Of a stretch of DNA of 64,000 nt, positions 55,509 through 64,000 are shown one piece after another (the stretch's first letter is position 1; every line of letters starts with the position of its first letter). Location of the stretch: positions 1 to 64,000 of the forward strand of contig JBGAMU010000011.1 of assembly GCA_044222685.1 (NCBI GenBank). Direction: 5' to 3'. The translations under genes were made by a program, and so were the position numbers. The stretch comes from JAEUPI01 sp044222685 (GTDB lineage Bacteria; Pseudomonadota; Gammaproteobacteria; Burkholderiales; Burkholderiaceae_C). The notes beneath the pieces were generated by a model. It saw only the letters and a list, made by a program, of their open reading frames with translations, was not told the origin of the DNA and did no database searches.

Positions 55509-56716
55509 TGGAGGCTGGAGGCGAGATCGAAGATCGGCAGGTACATCAGCACGACGATGGCGCCGATGACCAGACCGATCACCACCATCAGCACGGGCTC
55601 GAACAGGCGGCTGGTCAGCTCGACCGAGCGCTGCAGACGCGCCTCATGGAAGGCGGCGATGCGCTCGAGGATTTCCGCCATTGCACCAGTGCGTTCGGCG
55701 ACGGCCAGCATGCTCGTCGCCACGGGGTCGGCCAGGCGCGCCTGCTGCAGCGCGTCGCTGATGCTGCGACCCTGCTGGATCAGCATGACGGCTCGCTCGA
55801 GCCGCCCCCGGTCGTCGCTGCCGAGCAGATTGGCGCCGAGCTGCAGTGCCCGCGGCGCGGCAATACCACCCTTGATGAGCATGCCCGTCGTGCGGTACAG
55901 CTGCGCGTGGCGGAACAGCCGGATCGTCGATCCGATCAACGGCACCGCCTCGATCCAGCGCGCGCGGGCGCCGTTGCGCAGCACCTGGCGCAGGCTCACG
56001 AAGCCCGCCGCCAGCGCCAGCACGACGCCGCCGCCGACGGCTCCCGCGTGTCCGGCGACCAGGCGTCCCCACGTCATCAGCACCTGCGACGACCACGGCA
56101 GTTCGCGCCGCGTGCTCTCGATGAGCACGGCGAACTTCGGCACCACGAAGCCGAGCAGGAAGACGACCACCAGGCTGCCGACCGCCAGCAGCAGCATCGG
56201 GTAGACCGCCGCGCCGACCACCTTGTCGCGCAGCGCCTTGATGCTCAGCTGATGCTGGGCGTAGCGCACGAGTGCCGTGCTGAGATCACCCGTCTGCTCG
56301 CTGGCACTGACGGTGGCAATCAGCAGCGGTGGAAACTGATGCGGTTGACGTCCGAATGAGGCCGACAGCGGCAGCCCCTCCGAGACGCCCCTGACCACGT
56401 CGAGCAGCACGGCTCGTCGGGCCGCCACCGTCTCGTTGTTGGCCAGCGTCCGCAAGGCGTCGACGACGGACAGGCCCGCCGCCAGCAGCGACGCCAGTTC
56501 ATGCGAGAACGTGGCGATGTCCAAGCCGCCGCGCGGCGAGCCGAGCCAGCGCGTCCTCGAGATAGGCTCCCGCCCGCCACGCATCGAACAGTCGAGAACC
56601 TGAAATCCGCTCTGCGTGGCCCTGGCGCGGGCGGTGAGGGCATCGGGCGCGTCGATGCGCAGGCTTTGCACGGAGCCGCCCGGCGTGCGCACGACCAGAT
56701 CGAAGGGGTTTGCCAT
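55505..56716 (-). CDS. gspF: inner-membrane platform protein GspF
   Basis: The 403-residue protein has two repeated GspF cytoplasmic domains (about 70-190 and 275-395) with three membrane helices. It anchors the pseudopilus assembly ATPase. Length is normal. It lies 12 bases after the major pseudopilin gene. Confidence 0.95.
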
Positions 56717-56728
56717 CGCGTCGTTGGC

Positions 56729-57196
56729 TCAGGAGCCCCAGGAGGTCACGTCGGTCGCCTCGCCGCTGCCGCCGACCTGTCGATCGGAGCCGAAGGACGA
56801 CAGGTCGTAGTCGCCGTGGTCGCCCGGCGACTTGTAGATGTAGCGCACACCCCAGGGATCAGGCGGCACCGCCTTCTTGAGGTACGGGCCGGCCCATTTG
56901 TCGACGTTCTGCGGCCGTGTGTTCAGCGCCTCGAGGCCTTGCTCGCTGGTCGGGTAACTGCCCACGTCGAGCCGGTACTGGTCGAGCGCCTTCTCGAGCG
57001 AGTCGATCTGTGCCCGGGCGATCTTGGTGTTGGACTTGCCCACCTGGTCGAAGAACCGTGGGCCCACCAGGCCGGCAAGCAGCCCGATGATGACCACCAC
57101 CACCAGCAGTTCGAGCAATGTGAAGCCGCGGCCGCGGCCGATGCCCTCAGCCACCGGCGTCGGCCGAATGCATCGAAGTGAAGACCGGGTCGTCAC
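56729..57196 (-). CDS. gspG: major pseudopilin GspG
   Basis: The protein has the prepilin site GFTLLELLVVVVIIGLLAGLVGP and the GspG hallmark region (YPTSEQGLEALNTRP, WAGPYLKKAVPPDPWG, YDLSSFGSD). The calcium-loop aspartates are present. GTG 57196 is chosen because GGAG precedes it; ATG 57253 is an alternative and would lengthen the leader to about 42 residues. It is the first gene of the secretion operon, 84 bases downstream of an operator. Confidence 0.93.
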   Translation of the reverse strand: MTTRSSLRCIRPTPVAEGIGRGRGFTLLELLVVVVIIGLLAGLVGPRFFDQVGKSNTKIARAQIDSLEKALDQYRLDVGSYPTSEQGLEALNTRPQNVDKWAGPYLKKAVPPDPWGVRYIYKSPGDHGDYDLSSFGSDRQVGGSGEATDVTSWGS

Positions 57197-57279
57197 AGCT
57201 GAGTGCTCCGTCGTTCGATGCCGGTCCCGGGCAGCGAAATGCGCCCTCGTCATCTGACGAACACTGTTGTTCGACGGTC

Positions 57280-57295
57280 TTAAAGTCGACTTAAG
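57280..57295 (-). promoter_or_regulatory. PmrA/QseB-type operator upstream of the secretion operon
   Basis: On the minus strand, toward gspG, the sequence reads CTTAAG-TCGAC-TTTAAG (outermost base at 57279), an exact match to YTTAAK-N5-YTTAAK. TTAA is rare in this GC-rich DNA, so a paired match with the right spacing is unlikely to be random. Confidence 0.7.
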
Positions 57296-57375
57296 TCAGG
57301 TAGGGTCACCCCCCCGGATAGGCGGGCGGGTCTGCAGGGATGCGTACCTGCCGCGGCTCGACGCGGCCGTTCGCG

Positions 57376-58020
57376 CTAGAGCGCGTCCGCGTGCCTGAAG
57401 CGTGCCTGAAGCGAGAGCACCTTGGGCACGTAGGCCCGTGTCTCGGCGATGTCGGGGATGCGCCGCCCGGCGCGCATCACCGCGCCTTCACCCGCGTTGT
57501 AGGCCGCCAGCGCGAGCGACACGTCGCCGGCAAAGTAGTCCAGCAGCCAGCGCAGGTAGGCCGTGCCGCCGCGCACGTTGTCGGCGACGGCATAGGCATC
57601 ACGCACGTTGAAGCGACGCGCCGTGTCGGGCATCAACTGCATCAACCCCATCGCCCCCTTGCGCGAGCGTGCATGGGGATCGAAGTTGGATTCGACTGCG
57701 ATCAAGGCCTTCAGCAGCGCGGCCTCGACAGCGTACTCGCGTGCCACCTCGCCGATCAGGCCGTGCAGTCCCGCGGGAAGGGGTCGAAGCGCGAACGGGG
57801 CGCGTCGCGGTGCGTTCAACGCCGCGTCCGCCTCGGCAGGAGTCGCACCGCCTCGGGCACGCTCGTCGGGAATCAACACCGTTGGCGTCTGCGCCGATGC
57901 GAAGTTGGACAGCACGACGGCGCCGCCCGACTCGACGCCAGGGCCTACGTAGATTTGGGCCTGCGCCGCACCGACGACCAGGCAGCCGGTGACAAGCTTC
58001 GACAGGAACGCGTGCTTCAT
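57376..58020 (-). CDS. lytic transglycosylase (SLT domain)
   Basis: The 214-residue exported protein has a signal peptide (about 1-21) and an SLT domain with the catalytic Glu in AVESNFDP, then GAMGLMQLMPDTA and AAYNAGEGAV. It cleaves peptidoglycan. Next to a secretion operon, such enzymes commonly open the wall for assembly of the trans-envelope machine. It lies upstream of gspG on the same strand but 180 bases away, with its own leader. Confidence 0.92.
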   Translation of the reverse strand: MKHAFLSKLVTGCLVVGAAQAQIYVGPGVESGGAVVLSNFASAQTPTVLIPDERARGGATPAEADAALNAPRRAPFALRPLPAGLHGLIGEVAREYAVEAALLKALIAVESNFDPHARSRKGAMGLMQLMPDTARRFNVRDAYAVADNVRGGTAYLRWLLDYFAGDVSLALAAYNAGEGAVMRAGRRIPDIAETRAYVPKVLSLQARFRHADAL

Positions 58021-58224
58021 CGAATCCGTGGCACTGCGCACGGCGCAGCGTTTGGGGTCATTTGACGCTGGCCGGCCGGTGAGCGCCAGGATGCTGGGAC
58101 CCGCCACAATAGGTGGGATGTCTCCTACCGAACGGATGGTGATTCACCCGCCATCTCGATTCGGAAGACACCGCCTTGAAAACCATGAGGTCGCATCGAC
58201 CCTTCCGCCGCCGAGAATCACGCC

Positions 58225-58935
58225 ATGCGCCTGCTCTTTGCTGAGGACGACGGGTTGCTCGGCCGCGCGACCTGCGTCGCGCTGCTCCAGGTCGGCCATG
58301 CCGTCGACTGGGTGACGAGTGGCGAGCAGTTGCTGGCCGCGCTGGAGCGCGAGCCCTACGATTGCCTGCTGCTGGATCTCGGCCTGCCAGGGCTGTCGGG
58401 TGAGGATTGCCTTCGCGCCATACGTGCGGGGCAGCGTCGACTGCCGGTGATCGTGTTGACGGCGCGCGGCCAGAAGGACGACCGCATAGCGGTTCTCGAC
58501 CTGGGCGCGGACGACTACATGGTCAAGCCCTACGACCTCGAAGAGATGGCGGCCCGTGTGCGCGCGGTGGTCCGGCGAAACCGCGAGAGCGAATCGTCGG
58601 AGTTGGCGCATGGGCCGCTGGTGCTGCGGCCGCTGACGCGAACGGTGTTGTGGCAAGGCCAACCCGTCACGCTGACAGGCAAGGAGTTCATGCTGCTGGA
58701 GGCGATGATGCGTGCCACCGATCGAGCGGTGACCCGCGAGCACCTCGAGGCCTCGCTGTACGGCTGGGGCGAGGAGATCGGCAGCAACGCGGTGGAGGTT
58801 CATGTGCACCACCTGCGGCGCAAGCTGAGTCGCCGGCTGATCGTCACCGTCCGGGGTGTGGGCTATCGGCTTGGCGCGGCGGACCAGCTCGGCGAAACGG
58901 TCCACGACGAGGCCGGCGCGCGCGACGCCGGATAA
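58225..58935 (+). CDS. OmpR-family response regulator (QseB-like)
   Basis: The 236-residue protein has a receiver with Asp51 (LLLDLGLPG) and Lys in VKPYD, and a winged helix (LTGKEFMLLEAM...YGWGEEIGSNAVEVHVHHLRRKL) closely following QseB. The likely kinase is the gene at 59726-61063 on the other strand, two genes away. It shares its subfamily with the regulators at 29993 and 63560. Confidence 0.93.
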   Translation: MRLLFAEDDGLLGRATCVALLQVGHAVDWVTSGEQLLAALEREPYDCLLLDLGLPGLSGEDCLRAIRAGQRRLPVIVLTARGQKDDRIAVLDLGADDYMVKPYDLEEMAARVRAVVRRNRESESSELAHGPLVLRPLTRTVLWQGQPVTLTGKEFMLLEAMMRATDRAVTREHLEASLYGWGEEIGSNAVEVHVHHLRRKLSRRLIVTVRGVGYRLGAADQLGETVHDEAGARDAG

Positions 58936-58955
58936 CCCGCCCGCGCACACCTCGG

Positions 58956-59576
58956 CTAACGCATCAGGTCCTTGACGATCTCTCGGTCGAGCAGCACGAG
59001 TTCGGCGGTGTCGCCGTTCGTGTTCAGACCGGCGCTCCGATCGTCACCGGCCGGCATGCGCGGCGATCGCACCACGCAGTCCCCACTGAGCGGGTCGGCC
59101 GCAGCGTAGACGACTTGCCTGCCGCTTTCCCAACGCAGCACCATTTCGTTCAATGCCGACAGTCGTTCGTCGGTGTGCGCGTCGATGAGGATGACCGCAT
59201 CGCCGCGTGCGGCCTCCAGGCCCAGCACGAGTGCCGACGCCCGATCGAGCGGGTCATCGAGCGCAATCAAGCGAAAGCCCGGCAAGTCGCACCACGCGCG
59301 CAACACGCGCTCGGTGGCGTCGCCGCTGGCGCGATCGACGACGATGATCTCCCACGGGTATCCGCATTCGGTCAATCGGTCGCTCAACGCGGGCAGCAGC
59401 GTGCGCAACGCGTCAAGGTCGTTCTGCGCGGGCACGACGCAGGAGAGGCAACGGCGCACGCCGTTGAGCTGTGCCCAGCCCGACACATGGGCCCATGTGA
59501 CCTCGGAATCGTCGCGATCCGCGGGGTACCAGCGACAGGGCGGGTGACTGGCGGGATGCGACAGCGGCGTATGCAC
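58956..59576 (-). CDS. GT2-like glycosyltransferase domain protein, short
   Basis: The ~206-residue protein resembles the catalytic half of family 2 glycosyltransferases of the DPM type (SCVVPAQNDLDALRTLLPAL; YPWEIIVVDRASGDAT; GDAVILIDAHTDE). It is shorter than usual and has no membrane anchor. The DxD position reads DAHTD. The GTG at 59576 has GAGG upstream; the longer frame to 59660 would run through the operator, so it is rejected as the start. It may be an inactive or specialised relative. Confidence 0.65.
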   Translation of the reverse strand: MHTPLSHPASHPPCRWYPADRDDSEVTWAHVSGWAQLNGVRRCLSCVVPAQNDLDALRTLLPALSDRLTECGYPWEIIVVDRASGDATERVLRAWCDLPGFRLIALDDPLDRASALVLGLEAARGDAVILIDAHTDERLSALNEMVLRWESGRQVVYAAADPLSGDCVVRSPRMPAGDDRSAGLNTNGDTAELVLLDREIVKDLMR

Positions 59577-59623
59577 GGGGCGCCTCGAATGGCCTGGGGT
59601 GACTTGATTCTTGTCATGGCCCC

Positions 59624-59639
59624 TTAAGGACGCATTAAA
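59624..59639 (-). promoter_or_regulatory. PmrA/QseB-type operator upstream of the GT2-like gene
   Basis: On the minus strand the sequence reads TTTAAT-GCGTC-CTTAAG (starting base at 59640 side), an exact match to YTTAAK-N5-YTTAAK. It lies 48 bases before the chosen GT2-like start and after the kinase stop, so this gene probably has its own regulated promoter. Confidence 0.65.
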
Positions 59640-59725
59640 ACGCGTCCGCCGTGTCAACAATGCACGCCTGTCGCCCCGCTCGATCGTGGGGACGACCGGG
59701 GGCCTCGCTTGACACGAGGTTCGGG

Positions 59726-61063
59726 CTACCGGGCAGACGGGTCTTGTGCGTTCTCGTCCGACGCGAAGACCGTCGGTTGCGGAAAGCTGACCTCAACGCG
59801 AAGCCCACCCAGGGGTGACTCACCCAGCGAGAGCCTGGCGCGATGCAGTTCCGCGACCGAGTGGACGATCGACAGACCCAGCCCAACCCCACCGGCCTGC
59901 GTCATGCCGTCGCGGTGCGTGCTCAGCTCCACGCGGCCGCCGTCGGGCGTGTAGGCGATGGCATTGGCCAGCAAGTTGCGCATCAGCACCTGCACGGCGA
60001 AGCGATGACCGACCATCACATGCACCTGCAGCCGCGCCGCGAATTCCAGGTGCTTGCGAGCACCTCGGTATCCCAGGTCCTCCATGATCTGCTGATAGAG
60101 GTCGGACAGGTCGATCGCTTCGAACTGCGACTCGGCGTCCTTGGGCATCGTCTCGATGCGGGCCAGGTCGAGCAGCTGGTCGATCAGATGGGCCGCACGA
60201 TCGGCGCCGACCATCATCGAGTCGAGCGCCTGCCTCAAGTCGTCTGGGGTGCTGGCTTTGGTCGCCAATTGCGCATGTGCGCGCAGGCCGGCCAGCGGCG
60301 TGCGCATCTCGTGCGCGGCAACCGCGGTGAACCCGCGCTCGACGGACAGTGCATGCGCGACCCGTTCGAACAGCGCATCAACGGCCTTCAGGATCGGCAG
60401 CAGTTCGCGCGGGGGTTGCTCGATGGTGATCGGTGTCATGTCCAGTGGTCTGCGTTCACCCAGCTGGTCGGCGAGGTCATCGATCGATCGCAACGAGCGT
60501 CGTAGCCAGATCCACGTGGTGCCGAACACCAGCGACAGCGGGATCAACAGGAACCCGACGTAATACAGCGTGATGCTGGCGGTCTGTGTCCAGCGTTCCT
60601 CGATGTTCTCGGCCACCTGGACGACGAATTCGCGGTTGTCGGTAGGAACCGCAAAGGTCCGGTACTGCTCCCCCTGCAACCGGACCGTGTTGAAGCCGAA
60701 ATGCTCCAGCGGCGTCAGAGGACGATCGGCCGGCGACTCGTGACTGCGCATCAACAGCGAACCGTGTCGGGTCCAGACCTGAAAGCGATAGAGCAGCGCC
60801 ACCGAGGGTCTGGTCTTCATGTTCAGCGGCATGCTGTGTATGCCCTCGCGAATCTCCTGCAGTTCCTCCTCGATCTCCTCTTCCACGAACGCCAGCACGG
60901 TAGCGCCCAGGTGCTCGAGCCGGGCGTCCATCATCTGGTCTTCCTCGATGCTGGAGGCCCAGTACATGGCCATGCCACCGAAGGCCAGCGAGGCCAACAG
61001 CGCCACGGCGGCAATCGACAGCAACCGGCTGCGCAGTGACCATGCGGACTGGCGATCTGACAT
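59726..61063 (-). CDS. sensor histidine kinase
   Basis: The 445-residue protein has two membrane helices (about 12-34 and 164-186) flanking a ~130-residue periplasmic sensor, then a HAMP-like segment, a dimerisation helix with His251 (AAHEMRTPLAGL) and an HATPase domain (N-box LLANAIAYTPDGG, GVGLGLSIV). It is of the QseC/PmrB type. It lies directly behind a SCO-like gene, with one base between them, so the two are co-translated. Partner regulator: probably 58225. Confidence 0.93.
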   Translation of the reverse strand: MSDRQSAWSLRSRLLSIAAVALLASLAFGGMAMYWASSIEEDQMMDARLEHLGATVLAFVEEEIEEELQEIREGIHSMPLNMKTRPSVALLYRFQVWTRHGSLLMRSHESPADRPLTPLEHFGFNTVRLQGEQYRTFAVPTDNREFVVQVAENIEERWTQTASITLYYVGFLLIPLSLVFGTTWIWLRRSLRSIDDLADQLGERRPLDMTPITIEQPPRELLPILKAVDALFERVAHALSVERGFTAVAAHEMRTPLAGLRAHAQLATKASTPDDLRQALDSMMVGADRAAHLIDQLLDLARIETMPKDAESQFEAIDLSDLYQQIMEDLGYRGARKHLEFAARLQVHVMVGHRFAVQVLMRNLLANAIAYTPDGGRVELSTHRDGMTQAGGVGLGLSIVHSVAELHRARLSLGESPLGGLRVEVSFPQPTVFASDENAQDPSAR

Positions 61064-61064
61064 C

Positions 61065-61601
61065 TCAGGGCAACAGCGCGGCGACCGGCTGATCCGCCGC
61101 GTCGAGCCGGCGGGCAGGAATGCCGTCGGGCGATAACAGGACGATGCGGAAGTCGTGCAGCGTGTGCTCGCCGTAGCGCCAGTAGTGGATTCCTAGGCTT
61201 CGCGCCAGGCGTCGGGTCGATGCCTCGTCGCCCGAAAGGAATCTCCAGTTGCCTCTGGCAAGGCCGCGCTCGACTCGCAACCGTGCCCAATCGGACGGGC
61301 GATCCTGTGTCGGGTCGAGACCGACGACCACGAAGTTGAGGTCCAGCCGCCGATCGTCTGCGAGCTTCTGGATCTGCTCCATCGTGCGCAGGCTGGTCGC
61401 GCAGACGCGTCGGCAGGCGCCATAGGCCATCGTCATGACAGTCGTCTGGCCGCGCAAGGCGTTGAGCTCGAAGGGGCGTTGCTGATCGTCCAGCCATCGC
61501 CCGGGCTGACGAAGGATGTCCTGCCCGTTGGCCCCCAGCGAGAAGAGCCAGCCGATCAGCAGGACGAACCAGCGGAAGCGTGATGTGGAGCCGGCGCGCA
61601 T
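61065..61601 (-). CDS. SCO1/SenC-like protein
   Basis: The 178-residue exported thioredoxin-fold protein has CRRVC (Cys63, Cys67) in the SCO position and a distal His in HTLHDFRIV. The proline usually following the second Cys is replaced by Ala (CATS). It could be a thiol or copper sensor subunit for the kinase encoded just downstream, as PrrC/SenC accompanies PrrB in the PrrBCA redox system. Confidence 0.85.
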   Translation of the reverse strand: MRAGSTSRFRWFVLLIGWLFSLGANGQDILRQPGRWLDDQQRPFELNALRGQTTVMTMAYGACRRVCATSLRTMEQIQKLADDRRLDLNFVVVGLDPTQDRPSDWARLRVERGLARGNWRFLSGDEASTRRLARSLGIHYWRYGEHTLHDFRIVLLSPDGIPARRLDAADQPVAALLP

Positions 61602-61739
61602 GGAGGAATGGGACGCGACCGGGAAAGCCTAACGCAAATCAAGCCGGCCGATCACGCCAATGCTGGCGAAACTGCACGCCTGCCCTCTAGACTCGGTGCC
61701 GCGGGGCCAATTTGGCCGTGAGGGTTCAAGAGGATCGAC

Positions 61740-63122
61740 ATGGCAATCCACCTTGCGACGGGCAGGTTGGCAACCACCCTGTGCGCGGCGTTGTGCCTCG
61801 CGCTCACCTGCGCGGTCGCGCGCGCGGAGACCGACGCGGAGCGCATCCGTCGGCTCGAACAAAGGCTCGCCGCCAATCAACGTCTGATCGAGCAACTGGC
61901 CGCACGGGTGGCCGAACTGGAGCGCGGGGCCGCGTCGGGTGCAGCCGCCAAGACCGTCGCGGCGCCTGTGCCTCAGGCGGCGGCATCCGCCGTTGCGCCG
62001 CCCGACCAGGCGAAAGCCATCGCCAGCCTGCAAGACAGCGTCAACCAGATCTCCGAAGGGTTGGGTCGGCGGGACGCCGAGTCGGGGCTGCCGCTGCACG
62101 GCTTTGCCGACGTCAGCGCGGGTTGGTCATCAGCGCGGGACCCTCAGCGCCTGCGCGGTTTCAACGCAGGTTCACTCGACATCTATTTGACCCCGCAGAT
62201 CGGCGATCGCGCCAAGGCGTTGGTCGAGGTGGTGTTCGAGTCGCTGCCGGGTGGTGTGCAGGAGGTCGATCCCGAGCGCTTGCAGATCGGCTACACGGTC
62301 AACGACGCGATGACCGTGTGGATGGGCCGCTTCCACACACCGATGGGACAGTGGAACACGTTGTTCCATCACGGGGCGAATCTGCAGACCGGCATTTCGC
62401 GTCCGCGGTTCATCGACTTCGAGGACAAGGGCGGCTTGCTGCCCACTCACACCGTCGGGCTGTGGGCCAATGGCAAGGTGCGCCTGGGTGGTTCCCAGCT
62501 GACCTACGATGGATACGTCGGCAACGGGCCCAGCATCCGGGATCGAGGCCTCCAGGTCAACACATTCACCGACGACAACGGCAGCAAGCTCTACGGCCTG
62601 AACCTGGGCTATCAACCCCAGACGATGTTCGGCGGTCTGACGGTGGGATTGCATGGCATGGCGACGCGGGTGAACACGTACTCAACCAGCGGCGTCCAGC
62701 GCGACTCGACGCGCCTACGTATGGCGGGAACGTACCTCGGGTACGACGCAAACGACTGGGACGTCCTTGCAGAGGTGTACCGACTGGCCAATCGTGAAGC
62801 CGGCAGCAGCGCAAGCCGATCCAGTTCCCTCTGGTTCGTTCAGGTTGCTCGCGCCTTGGGGCTGTGGACGCCCTTCGCCCGCTTGGAGCGTGTTCATCTC
62901 GACCCCCTTGATCCCTATTTCGCGAATCAAGCGGCCGGGCGTTCATATCGAAGAGCCACTGCAGGCCTGCGCTACGAGCTTCACCCGCGAGCGGCACTGA
63001 AGGTCGAATTCAGCGACACCCGCGAATCGGCCGCTTCATTGGTTGACGGCGACGGCCTCCAGCAGCCCTTCGAGGCGGCGCGATACAGGCGGACGGCCGT
63101 CGAGTACTCGATTGCCTTCTGA
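61740..63122 (+). CDS. outer-membrane porin with N-terminal coiled coil
   Basis: The 460-residue exported protein has a signal peptide (1-29), a short coiled coil (ERIRRLEQRLAANQRLIEQLAARVAELE) and an Ala/Pro linker, then a barrel with alternating strands ending in VEYSIAF. The coiled coil resembles that of OprO/OprP-like or trimeric phosphate-selective porins. It is followed after nine bases by a PstS-like gene, which would fit oxyanion uptake. Confidence 0.82.
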   Translation: MAIHLATGRLATTLCAALCLALTCAVARAETDAERIRRLEQRLAANQRLIEQLAARVAELERGAASGAAAKTVAAPVPQAAASAVAPPDQAKAIASLQDSVNQISEGLGRRDAESGLPLHGFADVSAGWSSARDPQRLRGFNAGSLDIYLTPQIGDRAKALVEVVFESLPGGVQEVDPERLQIGYTVNDAMTVWMGRFHTPMGQWNTLFHHGANLQTGISRPRFIDFEDKGGLLPTHTVGLWANGKVRLGGSQLTYDGYVGNGPSIRDRGLQVNTFTDDNGSKLYGLNLGYQPQTMFGGLTVGLHGMATRVNTYSTSGVQRDSTRLRMAGTYLGYDANDWDVLAEVYRLANREAGSSASRSSSLWFVQVARALGLWTPFARLERVHLDPLDPYFANQAAGRSYRRATAGLRYELHPRAALKVEFSDTRESAASLVDGDGLQQPFEAARYRRTAVEYSIAF

Positions 63123-63131
63123 TCCTCGGCA

Positions 63132-63533
63132 ATGAAGCCCGCCTGGCCCTGCCTCATCGTCGTGGCGTTGCTGTGGTTTGGCGACGCCGGCGCCGGCGAG
63201 GTCATTGCCCACCCGACGGTGCACCTCAGCTCGAGCGATGTGCGCAACGTGTTTCTCGGCGAGAAGCAACTGATGGGTAGTCAGCGCCTGTTTCCGGTCG
63301 ACAACTCGGCTCTTCAGACCGAGTTCCTGGCCAAGGTGCTGCAAACCGACGAGCGCAAATACTCCGCGCGCTGGATACGCAAGACCTTCCGCGAAGGACT
63401 GGTTGCGCCGATCGTGAAGGGGAGTGACGCGGAGGTCATCTCCTTCGTCCGATCGACGCCCGGCGCGATCGGCTACGTGACGACAACCCCCGGCGAGGCA
63501 AACGGCACCGTGAAGGTGCTCGAGAAATTCTGA
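63132..63533 (+). CDS. PstS-like small periplasmic substrate-binding protein
   Basis: The 133-residue exported protein (signal peptide about 1-21) has the pattern of short phosphate-ABC-transporter substrate-binding-like proteins (LSSSDVRNVFLGEKQ; FVRSTPGAIGYV). It is about half of a full PstS, so only one lobe is present. Proteins of this kind often sit beside outer-membrane porins and two-component genes. No Pst permease is in the window. Confidence 0.8.
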   Translation: MKPAWPCLIVVALLWFGDAGAGEVIAHPTVHLSSSDVRNVFLGEKQLMGSQRLFPVDNSALQTEFLAKVLQTDERKYSARWIRKTFREGLVAPIVKGSDAEVISFVRSTPGAIGYVTTTPGEANGTVKVLEKF

Positions 63534-63559
63534 GATGCGCTGGCCAGTGGCAGGCCCGC

Positions 63560-64000
63560 CTATGGAGGGTCGAGCTGCGAAAGCGGCCCCAGCTGATAGC
63601 CGACGCCACGCACTGTCTGCACCAGCTTGTTGCCGAACTTGCGACGCAGGAAGTGAACGTAGACCTCGACCGCATTGCTGCCAACGTCCTCGCCCCAGCC
63701 GTAGAGCGCCTCCTCGAGCTGGGCACGGGTGACCACCTGACTCTTCTTGCGCACCAGCGTTTCCAGCAGCCAGTATTCCTTGTTCGTCAAGGCGACCGGT
63801 TTGCCGTTCCAGGTGGCACTCCGACGTGCGGGGTGCAACTTCAACGGACCGTGTTCTGCATCTTCTGAAAGTTCGGCTACCGACGATGCTCGACGCAGCA
63901 CCGCCCGCACGCGAGCGCCCAGCTCGTCGAGGTCGACCGGCTTCGTCAGGTAGTCGTCGGCGCCGATATCCAGCAGGTTGATTCGGTCCCGGACACCGCC
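63560..64000 (-). CDS. OmpR-family response regulator (QseB-like), N-terminus beyond window
   Basis: The frame is open to the right edge, so the first ~85 residues are missing. What remains is the end of the receiver (GADDYLTKPVDLDELGARV, with the conserved Lys) and a full winged helix (LTNKEYWLLETLVRKKSQVVTRAQLEEALYGWGEDVGSNAVEVYVHFLRRKFGNKL). It is very similar in the DNA-reading part to the regulators at 29993 and 58225, so the three may recognise related operators. Confidence 0.92.
   Translation of the reverse strand, partial: GGVRDRINLLDIGADDYLTKPVDLDELGARVRAVLRRASSVAELSEDAEHGPLKLHPARRSATWNGKPVALTNKEYWLLETLVRKKSQVVTRAQLEEALYGWGEDVGSNAVEVYVHFLRRKFGNKLVQTVRGVGYQLGPLSQLDPP

Noticed and set aside
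59577..59660. Extending the GT2-like protein to 59660
   Set aside because: The extension runs through the operator and gives a low-complexity basic N-terminus with no family match.

Overview
The window is GC-rich DNA with gene content and order typical of a Burkholderiales betaproteobacterium, most likely from the Leptothrix/Rubrivivax/Piscinibacter neighbourhood. That placement is an inference from composition and protein families; there is no rRNA gene here. About 57 protein genes and one tRNA gene are supported, and coding density is high.

Positions 1-10.6 kb are ordinary chromosome: a partial SDR epimerase, a degenerate HtrA-like protein, a rhomboid, tRNA-Leu(CAA), cysM, a NUDIX hydrolase, tusA, galU, a catalytically depleted 2-hydroxyacid-dehydrogenase-like gene, valS and an S41 peptidase lipoprotein. 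guaC follows on the minus strand.

Positions 11.6-28.4 kb (minus strand) look like one long transcription unit. It runs from an inner-membrane b-type cytochrome through a 24-heme and a 28-heme c-type cytochrome and a 914-aa outer-membrane barrel protein. It then continues without a break into ccmABCDEFGHI (System I cytochrome c maturation) and a ferredoxin-domain flavoprotein, and ends at a clear terminator at 11604-11640. This is a porin-cytochrome type conduit for moving electrons across the envelope, joined to its own heme-attachment machinery.

Positions 30.8-47 kb (plus strand) hold a second operon: a 2188-aa secreted modular protein, three tandem cupredoxin/multicopper-oxidase-like proteins, a lipoprotein, a subtilisin-like protease, a SCO copper chaperone and a cytochrome c fused to a periplasmic binding protein. 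Copper ligands are split between the first two cupredoxin proteins in complementary halves. The third has none, and it shares a C-terminal domain with the giant protein.

Positions 47-57.3 kb (minus strand) encode a compact secretion system mixing type II secretion parts (E, F, G pseudopilins) with type IV pilus style M-N-O-P-secretin parts, ending in a LuxR-type response regulator. A lytic transglycosylase gene lies beside it. The pairing of an MCO-like exoprotein locus with an atypical type II secretion system recalls Geobacter OmpB/OxpG.

Positions 58-64 kb carry two-component regulators, a SCO-like protein, a histidine kinase, a GT2-like protein, a porin and a PstS-like protein. Four near-identical operators of the PmrA/QseB form YTTAAK-N5-YTTAAK lie upstream of the cytochrome operon, the giant-protein/MCO operon, the secretion operon and the GT2 gene, each reading in the direction of its gene. 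Three OmpR-family regulators of the matching subfamily are in the window. Together this suggests a co-regulated extracellular metal-redox system (Mn(II)/Fe(II) oxidation or electron transfer to minerals). The substrate cannot be read from sequence.
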